Shown here: in pieces, positions 34,898 to 43,869 of the stretch
How positions within the stretch are numbered: the first letter of the stretch is position 1
How the letters are laid out: each line of letters opens with the position of its first letter
From: Pseudoxanthomonas gei
GTDB lineage: Bacteria; Pseudomonadota; Gammaproteobacteria; Xanthomonadales; Xanthomonadaceae
DNA: 64,000 nucleotides
NCBI RefSeq assembly: GCF_010119615.1
Contig: NZ_QOVG01000009.1
Span: forward strand, 117,838-181,837
Direction: 5' to 3'
Translations under genes and position numbers: made by a program
Notes under the pieces: model-generated
Databases searched by the model: none
The model's input: only the letters and a program-made list of their open reading frames with translations
Told to the model about the DNA's origin: nothing

Positions 34898-34945
34898 CCA
34901 TTGGAAACCTTCTACGCTCGGGCTGTCAATTCGAATGAATGGCGC

Positions 34946-35776
34946 ATGGCAGCAGAACCGTTCGAGAAGAGTCCCGACTACGTGCAGTCGCTGGCGCGCA
35001 GCCTGCAGGTGTTGCGCGCGTTCGGGCACGAGCTGCCCACGCCCAGCCTTTCGGACCTGGCCACGCGCACCAATCTGTCACGTGCGGTGGTACGCCGCAT
35101 CCTGCTGACCCTGCAGCACCTTGGCTACGTGGATGTGCGCGGACGCAGCTTCCACCTTACCCCGCGCGTGCTTGAACTCGGCTACAGCTACCTGTCTTCG
35201 CTGGACGTCAGCGAGCTGGCGCAGCAGACCATGGAAAAGCTGGCCCAGCAGGTCGGCGAATCGTGTTCGATGGCCGTACTGGACGGCAGCGACATCGTCT
35301 ACGTGCTGCGCGTGCCGGTGCGCCGGGTAATGAGCATCGCCCTGGGCGTGGGCGCGCGGCTGCCCGCGTTCGCCGCCTCGATGGGACGGGTGATGCTGGC
35401 CGACCTGGCCGAGCCGGAACTCGACGCCTGGATACATGCCAATCCGCTGCAGGCCGGCAAGTTCCACGCCTACACGCCCAGGACCCTGCGCACCCCGCGT
35501 GCGCTCAAGGCAGAGCTTCAGGCGGTGCGCAAGCAGGGCTACGCGATGGTCTCGCAGGAGCTGGAGCTGGGCCTGTGTTCCATCGCGGTGCCGATCCGCG
35601 CCGCCAATGGCTGCGTGGTTGCCGGCCTCAATGTGAGCATGCAATACAGCGACAAGGCGGCCGCACGGGCGCTGAAGGAAATACTGCCCGCGTTGCGCGC
35701 CGCGCAACCGGACATCGAGCAAGCGATCCGGCAGGGCGGTTGGGCACCGCATGTTTACAGGAGGCAGGGCCTGTGA
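34946..35776 (+). CDS. IclR-family regulator, PcaR/PobR type
   Basis: A 276-residue regulator. The winged HTH spans about residues 33-63 (PSLSDLATRTNLSRAVVRRILLTL), preceded by VQSLARSLQVLRAFG. The ligand domain carries LGVGARLPAFAASMGRVMLA and ELELGLCSIAVPIRAANG, both characteristic of PcaR, PcaU and PobR, which sense beta-ketoadipate, protocatechuate or 4-hydroxybenzoate. The start at 34946 gives the usual N-terminus although the Shine-Dalgarno is weak. The thiolase gene overlaps its stop as GTGA. It probably controls both operons from the direct-repeat operator at 34864-34897, with 3-oxoadipate as a likely inducer. Confidence 0.9.
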   Translation: MAAEPFEKSPDYVQSLARSLQVLRAFGHELPTPSLSDLATRTNLSRAVVRRILLTLQHLGYVDVRGRSFHLTPRVLELGYSYLSSLDVSELAQQTMEKLAQQVGESCSMAVLDGSDIVYVLRVPVRRVMSIALGVGARLPAFAASMGRVMLADLAEPELDAWIHANPLQAGKFHAYTPRTLRTPRALKAELQAVRKQGYAMVSQELELGLCSIAVPIRAANGCVVAGLNVSMQYSDKAAARALKEILPALRAAQPDIEQAIRQGGWAPHVYRRQGL

Positions 35777-36969
35777 ACCGCGCTTACCTCGTCGACGCGA
35801 CGCGTACGCCCTTCGGGCGCTACGGCGGCGCGCTGGCGGGGCTGCGCTGCGATGACCTCGCCGCCCTGCCGCTGATCGCATTGCAGGCGCGCCACCCGCT
35901 GCTGGACTGGGCGGCGCTGGATGAAGTGGTGCTGGGTTGCGCCAACCAGGCGGGCGAAGACAACCGCAACGTCGCGCGCATGGCGGTGTTGTTGTCTGGC
36001 TTGCCGGAGGGCGTGCCTGCGGTGACGGTCAACCGCCTGTGTGGCTCTGGACTGGAAGGGATCGGGCAAGGCGCGCGCGCAATCGCCTGCGGCGAAGCCG
36101 ACCTGGTCATCGCTGGCGGCGTGGAAAGCATGAGCCGCGCGCCTTACGTCATGGCCAAGGCCGCCGGCGCATTGGCGCGCGACCAGCAACTGGCGGACAC
36201 CACGCTGGGCTGGCGCTTCATCAATCCACGCATGCGCGACCGCTACGGCGTCGATTCGATGGCCCAGACCGCCGAGCATCTTGCCCGGGAACATCACATA
36301 AGCCGAGTCGACCAGGACGCCTACGCGCTCCGCAGCCAGCAGCGTGCGAAGCATGCGCAGCAGCAGGGCTGGTTCGACGAGGAGATAACGCCGGTCGAAA
36401 CCAGCCAGGGCGCGGCCGCCTTCAACGACGACGAACAACTGCGCCCCGACACCTGCCTGGACAAGCTGGCCGGGCTCGACCCGCTGCTGGGACCGCAAGG
36501 CAGCATTACCGCCGGCAATGCCTCCAGCCTCAACGATGGTGCGGGCGCGGTGCTGCTGGCCTCTGAATCCGCGCTGGAACGCCATGGGCTGCAGCCGCTT
36601 GCGCGGATCGTCGGCATGGCCTCGGCCGGCATTGCGCCGCGGGTGATGGGCCTGGGCCCGGTGCCGGCCATCCACAAGCTGCTTGCGCGCACCAGGCTGT
36701 CCTTGTCCGACTTCGACCGCATCGAAATCAACGAGGCATTCGCCGCGCAGGTGCTGGCCTGCACGCGGGCGCTGGGCCTGGCCGACGATGCCGATCACGT
36801 CAATGCCAATGGCGGCGCCATCGCGCTGGGTCATCCGCTGGGCGCCAGTGGCGCGCGGCTGGTCATGACCGCGGCCTACGCGATGCAGCGGGAGCGGCAG
36901 AAAAAGGCGCTGGTCAGCCTGTGCGTAGGCGTGGGGCAAGGCCTGGCGCTCGCACTGGAAGCAGCATGA
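35773..36969 (+). CDS. pcaF: 3-oxoadipyl-CoA thiolase (PcaF-like)
   Basis: A 398-residue thiolase. Cys90 (VNRLCGSGLEG) is the acyl-enzyme nucleophile, His354 (IALGHPLGASG) and Cys384 (SLCVGVGQG) complete the site. The RPDTCLDKLAGLDPLLG block is the type seen in beta-ketoadipyl-CoA thiolases. It splits 3-oxoadipyl-CoA into succinyl-CoA and acetyl-CoA; another 3-keto-CoA cannot be excluded. The GTG start follows a full AGGAGG at 35759-35764 and overlaps the regulator stop. Pairing with catIJ across the control region makes a complete lower beta-ketoadipate branch. Confidence 0.88.
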   Translation: MNRAYLVDATRTPFGRYGGALAGLRCDDLAALPLIALQARHPLLDWAALDEVVLGCANQAGEDNRNVARMAVLLSGLPEGVPAVTVNRLCGSGLEGIGQGARAIACGEADLVIAGGVESMSRAPYVMAKAAGALARDQQLADTTLGWRFINPRMRDRYGVDSMAQTAEHLAREHHISRVDQDAYALRSQQRAKHAQQQGWFDEEITPVETSQGAAAFNDDEQLRPDTCLDKLAGLDPLLGPQGSITAGNASSLNDGAGAVLLASESALERHGLQPLARIVGMASAGIAPRVMGLGPVPAIHKLLARTRLSLSDFDRIEINEAFAAQVLACTRALGLADDADHVNANGGAIALGHPLGASGARLVMTAAYAMQRERQKKALVSLCVGVGQGLALALEAA

Positions 36970-36989
36970 ATCCGACTTCCGGAGTACGA

Positions 36990-38402
36990 ATGAAAGTCAG
37001 AAATGGTGGGTTGAAATGGACCAGGACGGTGTTGGTGGTGTCGCTGCTGACGGCGCCGCTGGCTGCGATGGCCGCCGAACAGGCGCCGGCCGCGCAGCAG
37101 GCACTGGGCCGTGAACTGCTGCAGCAGCTGATCGAAACCGACACCACGCCCGGGCACGGCAGCACCACTGCCGCGGCAGAGCTGCTGTCCAGGCGGTTCC
37201 TCGATGCAGGCTTCGACCCGGCCGACGTGCAGGTGCTGGGCGACCACCCGCTCAAGCGCAACCTGGTTGTGCGGCTGCGCGGCAAGGGCCGGCGCCAGCC
37301 CATCCTGTTGCTCGCGCATCTGGACGTGGTGGAAGCCCGGCGCGAGGACTGGACTGTCGACCCTTACCGGCTGACCGAGAAAGACGGCTACTTCTACGGC
37401 CGCGGCACTTCGGACATCAAGGGCGGTGCGGCCGGGCTGGTCGCCACGCTGCTGCGATTGCGTGCCGAGAAATTCGTGCCGGACGGCGACTACGTGCTGG
37501 CCCTGACCGCAGGCGAGGAAGACGGCGCCGACAATGGCGTGCAGTGGCTGCTGGCCCATTGGCCTGAACTGCTCAAGGCGCAGTACGCGCTGAACGTCGA
37601 TGGCGGCGGCCCGGAAATCCGCAATGGCAGGCCGGCGGTGCTGTCGGTCGAGACCGCCGAGAAGACCTTCATCAGTTTCACCCTGACCGTCCGCAACCCG
37701 GGGGGGCACAGCTCCCTGCCCACGCCGGACAACGCGATCTACCGGCTCGCCCACGGCCTGGCGAGGCTGTCTGCGCATTCGTTTCCCCTGCGGACCAATT
37801 CGGCCACCCGTGGCTACTACGACGGACTGGCGAAGCTGTATTCGGGCGCGCTCGCCGATGACATGCGCGCTGCCGCGGGCGAGGCACCGGACCCGGCCGC
37901 CCTCGGACGCCTGGCGGCGACTTCCACTTACAACAATGCGCAACTTCGCACCACCTGCGTGCCCACGTTGCTGCAGGGCGGACAGGCGGAGAATGCACTG
38001 CCGCAGATGGCCCAGGCCACGGTGAACTGCCGGGTGCTGCCGGAAGAGAGCATGGCAAGCGTGGAAGCCGCACTCAGGCAGGCGCTGGCCGATCCGCAGA
38101 TCGAACTGGCCCGCGTCAATGAGCCATTCTCCGGTCCCCCTTCGCCAGTCAATGCCGAACTGTTTGCCAGGATTGGCGATTCAGCTGCCGCGCTGTGGGG
38201 CCGGATCCCGGTTTCCCCCTACATGTCCGCTGGCGCCACCGACAGCGTATTCCTGCGCGCGGCGGGCCTGCCGGTCTATGTGTTCAACGGCATGCCCTAC
38301 GACGTCGACGACGACCGCGCCCATGGCCAGGACGAACGCATCGGCGTGGCCTCCTACTACCAATCGCTTCAATTCAACTATAGATTGCTGAAAGCGCTAT
38401 GA
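36990..38402 (+). CDS. Secreted M20-family metallopeptidase
   Basis: A 470-residue protein with a signal peptide (LKWTRTVLVVSLLTAPLAAMAA). LLLAHLDVV (His110, Asp112), GRGTSDIKGG (Asp142), TAGEEDG (Glu176 catalytic, Glu177 ligand) and the late RAHGQDERIG histidine form the di-zinc centre of M20 peptidases. Related secreted enzymes are carboxypeptidases and carnosinase-like dipeptidases. GGAG supports the start at 36990. An ATG at 36966 that overlaps the thiolase stop (ATGA) is also possible and would lengthen the N-terminus by 8 residues. It belongs to the rightward operon. Confidence 0.9.
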   Translation: MKVRNGGLKWTRTVLVVSLLTAPLAAMAAEQAPAAQQALGRELLQQLIETDTTPGHGSTTAAAELLSRRFLDAGFDPADVQVLGDHPLKRNLVVRLRGKGRRQPILLLAHLDVVEARREDWTVDPYRLTEKDGYFYGRGTSDIKGGAAGLVATLLRLRAEKFVPDGDYVLALTAGEEDGADNGVQWLLAHWPELLKAQYALNVDGGGPEIRNGRPAVLSVETAEKTFISFTLTVRNPGGHSSLPTPDNAIYRLAHGLARLSAHSFPLRTNSATRGYYDGLAKLYSGALADDMRAAAGEAPDPAALGRLAATSTYNNAQLRTTCVPTLLQGGQAENALPQMAQATVNCRVLPEESMASVEAALRQALADPQIELARVNEPFSGPPSPVNAELFARIGDSAAALWGRIPVSPYMSAGATDSVFLRAAGLPVYVFNGMPYDVDDDRAHGQDERIGVASYYQSLQFNYRLLKAL

Positions 38403-38522
38403 CGGGGTGGCTGCCGTGTACGGGGGGTTTCGAATGAAGCGCGAGTCCGCGGTTGCGATCGTCCAGACGGCTTTCCGGGCGGACTGGTCGTGGCTGGGGC
38501 ATTCGCAGGATTGTCCGGAGCA

Positions 38523-40571
38523 ATGTCTCCGGTGAACGCTGCCACGGTGCCCACTGCCAGCCTCGACACCGCGCTCGCCCATGCCAGCCGGTTGCTGGCG
38601 ACGGATCCGGCACTGGCAGGCGAACAGGCTGCGGAAATCATCAAGGCGGTCGGCCCGCATCCGATGGCGCTGCTGATCCTGGGCGCTTCGCATCGTGCGC
38701 GCGGCGACCTGGAAGGTGCACTGGCGATCCTGCAGCCGCTGGCTGACGCCCAGACGAACTCCGCGCTGACCCATCTCGAACTTGGCATCGCCCTGGGCAA
38801 GGCGGGGCAGGGCGACCGTGCCCTGGCGGCGCTGCGGCGCGCGGTGGCGCTGAAGCCGGACCTGCCCCAGGCCTGGCGGTCCCTGGGCGACCACCTGATG
38901 GCGCTGGACGATCCCGAGGGCGCCGATGCGGCCTACGCCAACCACCTGCGTTACTCCACCCGCGACCCCAACCTGCTGGCGGCGGCGAACGCCCTGCACG
39001 AACAACGCATTGCCGAAGCCGAGGCCTTGCTGCGCGAACACCTGACGCGTGCACCCACCGACGTCGCGGCGATCCGCATGCTGGCCGAGGTGGCGATGCG
39101 CCTGGGTCGCAACGAGGACGCCGAGAACCTGCTGGCCCGCAGCCTGCAACTGGCGCCCGGTTTCCATGCGGCACGCCAGAACTACGCGCTGGTGTTGCAC
39201 CGGTCGAACAAGCCCGCCGAGGCGCTGCAGCAGATCGACCAGCTGCTGCTGCACGAGGCGGACAATCCGGGCTACCTCAACCTCAAGGCCGTGGTGCTGT
39301 GCCGGGTCGGTGACTACGAGCCGGCCATCGCGCTGTATTCGCGAATCCTGCAGGTCTATCCGCAGCACCCGCGCATCTGGATGAGTTACGGCCATGCCCT
39401 GAAGACGGCCGGCCACCAGGACCGCGCGATCGCCGCCTACCGTCGCAGCCTGCAACTCGAACCGGGCGCGGGTGAAGTGTGGTGGAGCCTGGCCAACCTC
39501 AAGACCTTCCGTTTTTCCGCCGCCGACCTGGCGGTCATGCAACGCGAACTGGAGCGGCCGGGCATCGCCTCGGAGAACCGCCAGCACCTGGAGTTCGCCA
39601 TCGGCAAGGCGCTGGAAGACGAGGGTCGCTACGAGGACTCGTTTCGCCATTACCGGAGCGGCAACGACCTGCGGCGCGCGACGCTGTCCTACAGCGCCAA
39701 TGACACCTCCGCACGGGTGGCCCGCATCAAGCGCAGCTACACGCGTGAATTCTTCGCAAGTCGCAGCGGTTCCGGCGCCCAGGCGGGCGACCCCGTTTTC
39801 ATCGTCGGCCTGCCGCGCGCCGGCTCGACCCTGCTGGAACAGATCCTGTCCAGCCACTCCGCCGTCGAAGGCACGATGGAGCTGCCGGAAATCACTTCCA
39901 TCACCCGCGAGCTGCGCGGGCGCGGCGAGGCAGGCAATGCCATGCCGTACCACGACGTGCTGGAGTCCATGGGCGCCGATGCACTGCGCGCACTCGGCGA
40001 ACGCTATCTCCAGCACACCCGCATCCAGCGCAAGACCGATGCGCCGTTCTTCATCGACAAGATGCCGAACAACTTCCTGCATATCGGGCTGATCCAGCTG
40101 ATGCTGCCCAACGCCAGGATCATCGATGCACGCCGGCACCCGCTGGCCTGCTGTTTCTCCGGCTACAAACAGCACTTCGCGCGCGGCCAGAGCTTCACTT
40201 ACGGACTGGACGACATCGGACGCTACTACGCCGACTACGTGGAATTGATGGCGCACTTCGACGAGGTGCTGCCGGGCCGCGTCCACCGGGTTATCTACGA
40301 GCAGATGGTCGACGACACCGAAACCCAGGTCCGGCTGCTGCTGGACCACTGCGGGCTGCCGTTCGAGGAAAGCTGCCTGCGCTTCTTCGAGAACACGCGC
40401 GCCGTGCGCACCGCCAGCTCCGAGCAGGTGCGCAGGCCCATCTACCGCGAGGGCGTGGACCACTGGCGCAATTTCGATCCGTGGCTGGACCCGCTGAAAG
40501 AAGCGCTGGGACCGGTTCTGGACACCTATCCGGCGGTGCCGGAGTTTCCGTTGGCAAAGGCAGCTTCCTGA
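38523..40571 (+). CDS. Tetratricopeptide-repeat sulfotransferase
   Basis: A 682-residue protein. Residues about 20-330 are TPR repeats in tandem (for example YLNLKAVVLCRVGDYEPAIALYSRILQ written in part as AVVLCRVGDYEPAIALY). The C-terminal domain has the PAPS phosphosulfate loop GLPRAGSTLLEQIL near 428-441 and the 3'-phosphate segment IIDARRHPLACCFSGY. No signal peptide is visible. Such proteins frequently stand next to TonB receptors and peptidase genes in xanthomonads and sphingomonads, yet their acceptors are unknown. GGAG lies 5 nt before the chosen ATG; a GTG at 38490 is less likely. The TonB receptor follows after 29 nt. Confidence 0.85.
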   Translation: MSPVNAATVPTASLDTALAHASRLLATDPALAGEQAAEIIKAVGPHPMALLILGASHRARGDLEGALAILQPLADAQTNSALTHLELGIALGKAGQGDRALAALRRAVALKPDLPQAWRSLGDHLMALDDPEGADAAYANHLRYSTRDPNLLAAANALHEQRIAEAEALLREHLTRAPTDVAAIRMLAEVAMRLGRNEDAENLLARSLQLAPGFHAARQNYALVLHRSNKPAEALQQIDQLLLHEADNPGYLNLKAVVLCRVGDYEPAIALYSRILQVYPQHPRIWMSYGHALKTAGHQDRAIAAYRRSLQLEPGAGEVWWSLANLKTFRFSAADLAVMQRELERPGIASENRQHLEFAIGKALEDEGRYEDSFRHYRSGNDLRRATLSYSANDTSARVARIKRSYTREFFASRSGSGAQAGDPVFIVGLPRAGSTLLEQILSSHSAVEGTMELPEITSITRELRGRGEAGNAMPYHDVLESMGADALRALGERYLQHTRIQRKTDAPFFIDKMPNNFLHIGLIQLMLPNARIIDARRHPLACCFSGYKQHFARGQSFTYGLDDIGRYYADYVELMAHFDEVLPGRVHRVIYEQMVDDTETQVRLLLDHCGLPFEESCLRFFENTRAVRTASSEQVRRPIYREGVDHWRNFDPWLDPLKEALGPVLDTYPAVPEFPLAKAAS

Positions 40572-40600
40572 CAGGCAACACTCATCACTGGAGAGTAGAG

Positions 40601-43144
40601 ATGGCGCTGATGAACATGCAATACAAGAAACGAAGCGGCCGACACGATGCATCGACGTTCAAGCGGCTGCCCCTGACTGCCGCCATCTACCTGGCGGTTG
40701 CTTCCACCGCGTTCGCGCAGGACGCCGTGCCGGCGGCGGAGCCGGTACCGCCGGCAAACCGCGCCGCCACCCTGGACACCATCACCGTTACCGCGCAGAA
40801 GCGCAGCGAGAACCTCCAGCAGGTGCCGATCAGCATCCAGGTGCTTGGCACCGAGAAGCTGGAGCAGCTCAATGTCAGCGATTTCGAGGATTACGTGAAG
40901 TTCCTGCCGAGCGTCTCCTACCAGACCTTCGGCCCCGGCTTCTCCCAGATCTACATGCGCGGCGTATCCAGCGGCGGCGACGGCAACCACTCCGGCCCGT
41001 TGCCCAGTGTCGGCATGTACCTGGACGAGCAGCCTGTCACCACCATCCAGGGCCCATTGGACATCCACGTCTACGATGTCGCGCGCGTGGAGGTGCTGGC
41101 CGGACCGCAAGGCACGCTGTACGGCGCCAGCTCGCAGGCTGGCACGATCCGCGTCATCACCAACAAGCCCGATCCCAGCGGATTCGAGGCTGGCTACAGC
41201 CTGGAAGCGAACAGCGTCAGCCATGGCGGCCTCGGCCATGTAGCCGAGGGTTTCGTCAACATTCCGCTTGGCGAAAAAGCCGCTATCCGCCTGGTCGGCT
41301 GGAACCAGCATGACGCCGGCTACATCGACAACCGGCCCGGGGACCGCCAGTTTCCGATTCGGGTGGAAGACCCCGGCGACCCGGATGCAGTCCCGCCGAT
41401 TCCCGCGGTCCCGCCCAGCTGGGGCGGGGTAGTCAGCAACAGGAACTGCACTTCGACCGCCCTGCTGCTCTGCACGGGGCGCGCGGAAGACAATTACAAC
41501 GACGTGGACACCACCGGCGCGCGCCTGGCGCTGAAGGTCAACCTCAATGACAACTGGACCATCAGCCCGACCGTGATGGGGCAGACCGCGACCGCCAACG
41601 GCACCTTCGCCTTCGACGAAAACATCGGCGATCTGGCGTTGTCCCATGCCTATCGCGAGCGCAGCGAAGACAAGTGGGTGCAGGCCGCGCTGACCGTGGA
41701 GGGCAAGATCGGCAACTTCGACGTCACTTATGCCTTTGCCCACCTCAAGCGCGACGACGAGGTCGATTCCGATTACAGCGATTATTCGTTCTGGTACGAC
41801 ACGCTGTACGCCTACGGCGGCTCCATCTACAACGACAACGGCGACCTGATCAATCCGTCGCAATACATCCAGGGCAAGGATGGCTACAAGAAGACCAGCC
41901 ACGAATTGCGCATTTCCTCTCCCCAGGACAACCGTTTCCGCTTCATCGGCGGACTGTTCTGGCAAACCCAGCGCCACGACATCCAGCAGGATTACATCAT
42001 CGACGGCCTGGCCACGGATTCTTCGGTGCCTGGCTGGCCGGGGACGTTGTGGTTGACCAAGCAGATCCGGGAGGACCACGACGAGGCGGTGTTCGGCGAA
42101 TTCTCCTTCGACTTCACCGACCAGCTGATCGCCACCGCCGGTTTCCGCTCGTTCCGGGTCGACAACACGCTGAAGGGTTTCCACGGTTTCGCCAGCTACA
42201 TCGTCGACGACCCGGACAATCCGACCGATGCCTTCTGCGCCGACCCGTCCACGCCCTTCATGAACGCGCCGTGCGTCAACATCGACAAAAGCGTGAAGGA
42301 GCACGACACCATCGGCAAATTCAACGTCACCTACAAGCTCAGTGACACCAAGCTGCTCTACGCCACCTGGTCCGAGGGCTACCGTCCGGGCGGCAACAAC
42401 CGCCGTGGCAGCCTGCCCCCGTATGTGTCCGACTACCTGACCAACTACGAGCTGGGCTGGAAGACGACATGGCTGGATAACAGCCTGTCCTTCAACGGTT
42501 CGTTGTTCCGCCAGAACTGGGAGGATTTCCAGTTCGCGATCCTCGGCGCCAATGGCCTGACCGAAATCAAGAACGCCAACCAGGCCCAGATCGACGGCCT
42601 GGAGATGGAGTTGAACTGGGCGGCCACCTACAACCTCAACATCTCCGGGGGCGCGGCGTTCTACGACGCCAAGCTGACCGAGAACTTCTGCGGTTTCACC
42701 GATGACGCAGGCAACCCGGTCACCGATTGCCCCGACCCCGAAGCACCGGATGGCACACGACTGCCCGTCACGCCGAAGTTCAAGGGCAATCTGACCGCGC
42801 GCTACACCTTCAATCTTGGCGGCTTCGAGGCCTATGTGCAGGGTGCGGCGGTACATGTCGGACAACGCACATCCGACCTGCGCATTGCCGAGCGCGAGAT
42901 CCTGGGTGACATGCCGTCCTACACCACGGCCGATTTCTCCGCCGGCATCGCCAAGGACAACTGGTCGCTGGATCTGTTCGTCAGCAATGCCTTCGACGAG
43001 CGACCGGTGATCTCGCGGTTCGCGCAGTGCGCCGAATCGGTCTGCGGAGCGCCAGGCGTGGTGCCGGAATATCCCAATGGGCAGATCTACACGGTTACCA
43101 GCCCGCCCCGGACCATCGGCCTTCGCTTCTCGCAGAAGTTCTGA
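40601..43144 (+). CDS. TonB-dependent outer-membrane receptor of catabolic island
   Basis: An 847-residue receptor. The signal region (KRLPLTAAIYLAVASTAFAQ) is followed by a TonB box (LDTITVTAQ), the plug (QKRSENLQQVPISIQVLG, then QIYMRGVSSGG and VEVLAGPQGTLYGASSQAG) and a barrel ending in TIGLRFSQKF with terminal Phe. The plug resembles siderophore-type receptors, but the genes around it are peptidases and amino acid enzymes, so a peptide or related compound is the likely ligand. GGAG stands 8 nt before the ATG. A strong terminator follows, closing the rightward operon. Confidence 0.92.
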   Translation: MALMNMQYKKRSGRHDASTFKRLPLTAAIYLAVASTAFAQDAVPAAEPVPPANRAATLDTITVTAQKRSENLQQVPISIQVLGTEKLEQLNVSDFEDYVKFLPSVSYQTFGPGFSQIYMRGVSSGGDGNHSGPLPSVGMYLDEQPVTTIQGPLDIHVYDVARVEVLAGPQGTLYGASSQAGTIRVITNKPDPSGFEAGYSLEANSVSHGGLGHVAEGFVNIPLGEKAAIRLVGWNQHDAGYIDNRPGDRQFPIRVEDPGDPDAVPPIPAVPPSWGGVVSNRNCTSTALLLCTGRAEDNYNDVDTTGARLALKVNLNDNWTISPTVMGQTATANGTFAFDENIGDLALSHAYRERSEDKWVQAALTVEGKIGNFDVTYAFAHLKRDDEVDSDYSDYSFWYDTLYAYGGSIYNDNGDLINPSQYIQGKDGYKKTSHELRISSPQDNRFRFIGGLFWQTQRHDIQQDYIIDGLATDSSVPGWPGTLWLTKQIREDHDEAVFGEFSFDFTDQLIATAGFRSFRVDNTLKGFHGFASYIVDDPDNPTDAFCADPSTPFMNAPCVNIDKSVKEHDTIGKFNVTYKLSDTKLLYATWSEGYRPGGNNRRGSLPPYVSDYLTNYELGWKTTWLDNSLSFNGSLFRQNWEDFQFAILGANGLTEIKNANQAQIDGLEMELNWAATYNLNISGGAAFYDAKLTENFCGFTDDAGNPVTDCPDPEAPDGTRLPVTPKFKGNLTARYTFNLGGFEAYVQGAAVHVGQRTSDLRIAEREILGDMPSYTTADFSAGIAKDNWSLDLFVSNAFDERPVISRFAQCAESVCGAPGVVPEYPNGQIYTVTSPPRTIGLRFSQKF

Positions 43145-43162
43145 CCTGCCTGCCAGGCATGG

Positions 43163-43194
43163 AAAAAAAGCCCCGGCCAGCCGGGGTTTTTTTT
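43163..43194. terminator. Strong bidirectional-looking intrinsic terminator
   Basis: Seven A, then gccccgg, a 4-nt loop (ccag), ccggggc-type complement and eight T form a GC-rich stem with an A-tract before and a T-tract after. It lies 19 nt after the TonB receptor stop and ends the rightward catabolic operon. Confidence 0.9.
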
Positions 43195-43301
43195 GAATGC
43201 GCCATTGAGGCGTGTCATATTCACTTCCAGGATGGCCGCGCGGGGGGCGCTGCCCGCACCGCCTGAGTGCGGATCTCGCAACTGCTCCCGGGGAAAACAC
43301 C

Positions 43302-43817
43302 ATGCTGGGTTTGACCACGATCGGAATCATCCACACCGCCATCAGCCTGGTCGCCGTTGCGGCCGGCATCATCGGGTTTTTCCGCGACAAGGAGATCAAT
43401 CCGCGCACTGGCCTGGGCAGGACCTACGTCTGGACCACGGTGCTGACCTGCCTCACCGGCTTCTTCATCTTCCAGCACGGCGGCTTCGGCAAGCCGCACG
43501 TGCTCGGCATCGTGACCCTGATCGTGCTGACCGTGGCCTGGGTGGCAGGCTCGACGGGAGTGTTCGGTCGCGCGGGGCGATATATCGAAACGGTGTCGTA
43601 TTCGCTGACCTTCTTCTTCCACATGATTCCGGGATTCACCGAAACCCTGACACGCCTGCCTGCAAGCGGGCCGGTGTTTTCAGGCCCCGATGATCCCACC
43701 CTGCAGAAGGTGATCGGCGGGGTGTTCCTGCTTTTCCTGGTTGGCGCGTTCGCCCAGGTGATGCGGCTGCGGCGTCTGCACAAGGTGGGCACGCCGGGCG
43801 CGATCCCGGCCGCTTGA
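43302..43817 (+). CDS. Hypothetical four-helix membrane protein
   Basis: A 171-residue protein with four or five hydrophobic segments: residues about 5-24, 45-62, 68-86, 100-116 and 140-158. The sequence FFFHMIPGFTETLTRLP lies between the last two. No characterised family is recognised, though compact integral membrane proteins of this sort are common in proteobacteria. GGGGAA stands before the ATG. It has its own position after the terminator, so it should be transcribed separately. The esterase gene follows after 52 nt. Confidence 0.75.
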   Translation: MLGLTTIGIIHTAISLVAVAAGIIGFFRDKEINPRTGLGRTYVWTTVLTCLTGFFIFQHGGFGKPHVLGIVTLIVLTVAWVAGSTGVFGRAGRYIETVSYSLTFFFHMIPGFTETLTRLPASGPVFSGPDDPTLQKVIGGVFLLFLVGAFAQVMRLRRLHKVGTPGAIPAA

Positions 43818-43869
43818 GCCAAGGGCCACGCATTTGGCCGGCAGCGGCGTTGTCGGCCACAATGTAGCC

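Noticed and set aside
26944..43144. Lasso-peptide uptake and isopeptidase system
   Set aside because: A TonB receptor and an S9 peptidase are present, but there is no sigma factor/FecR pair and no lasso biosynthesis genes, and the S9 protein is in an amino acid catabolic operon.
40526..43408. A 960-codon minus-strand frame opposite the second TonB receptor
   Set aside because: Shadow of a clear receptor gene; it runs through the terminator at 43163-43194.
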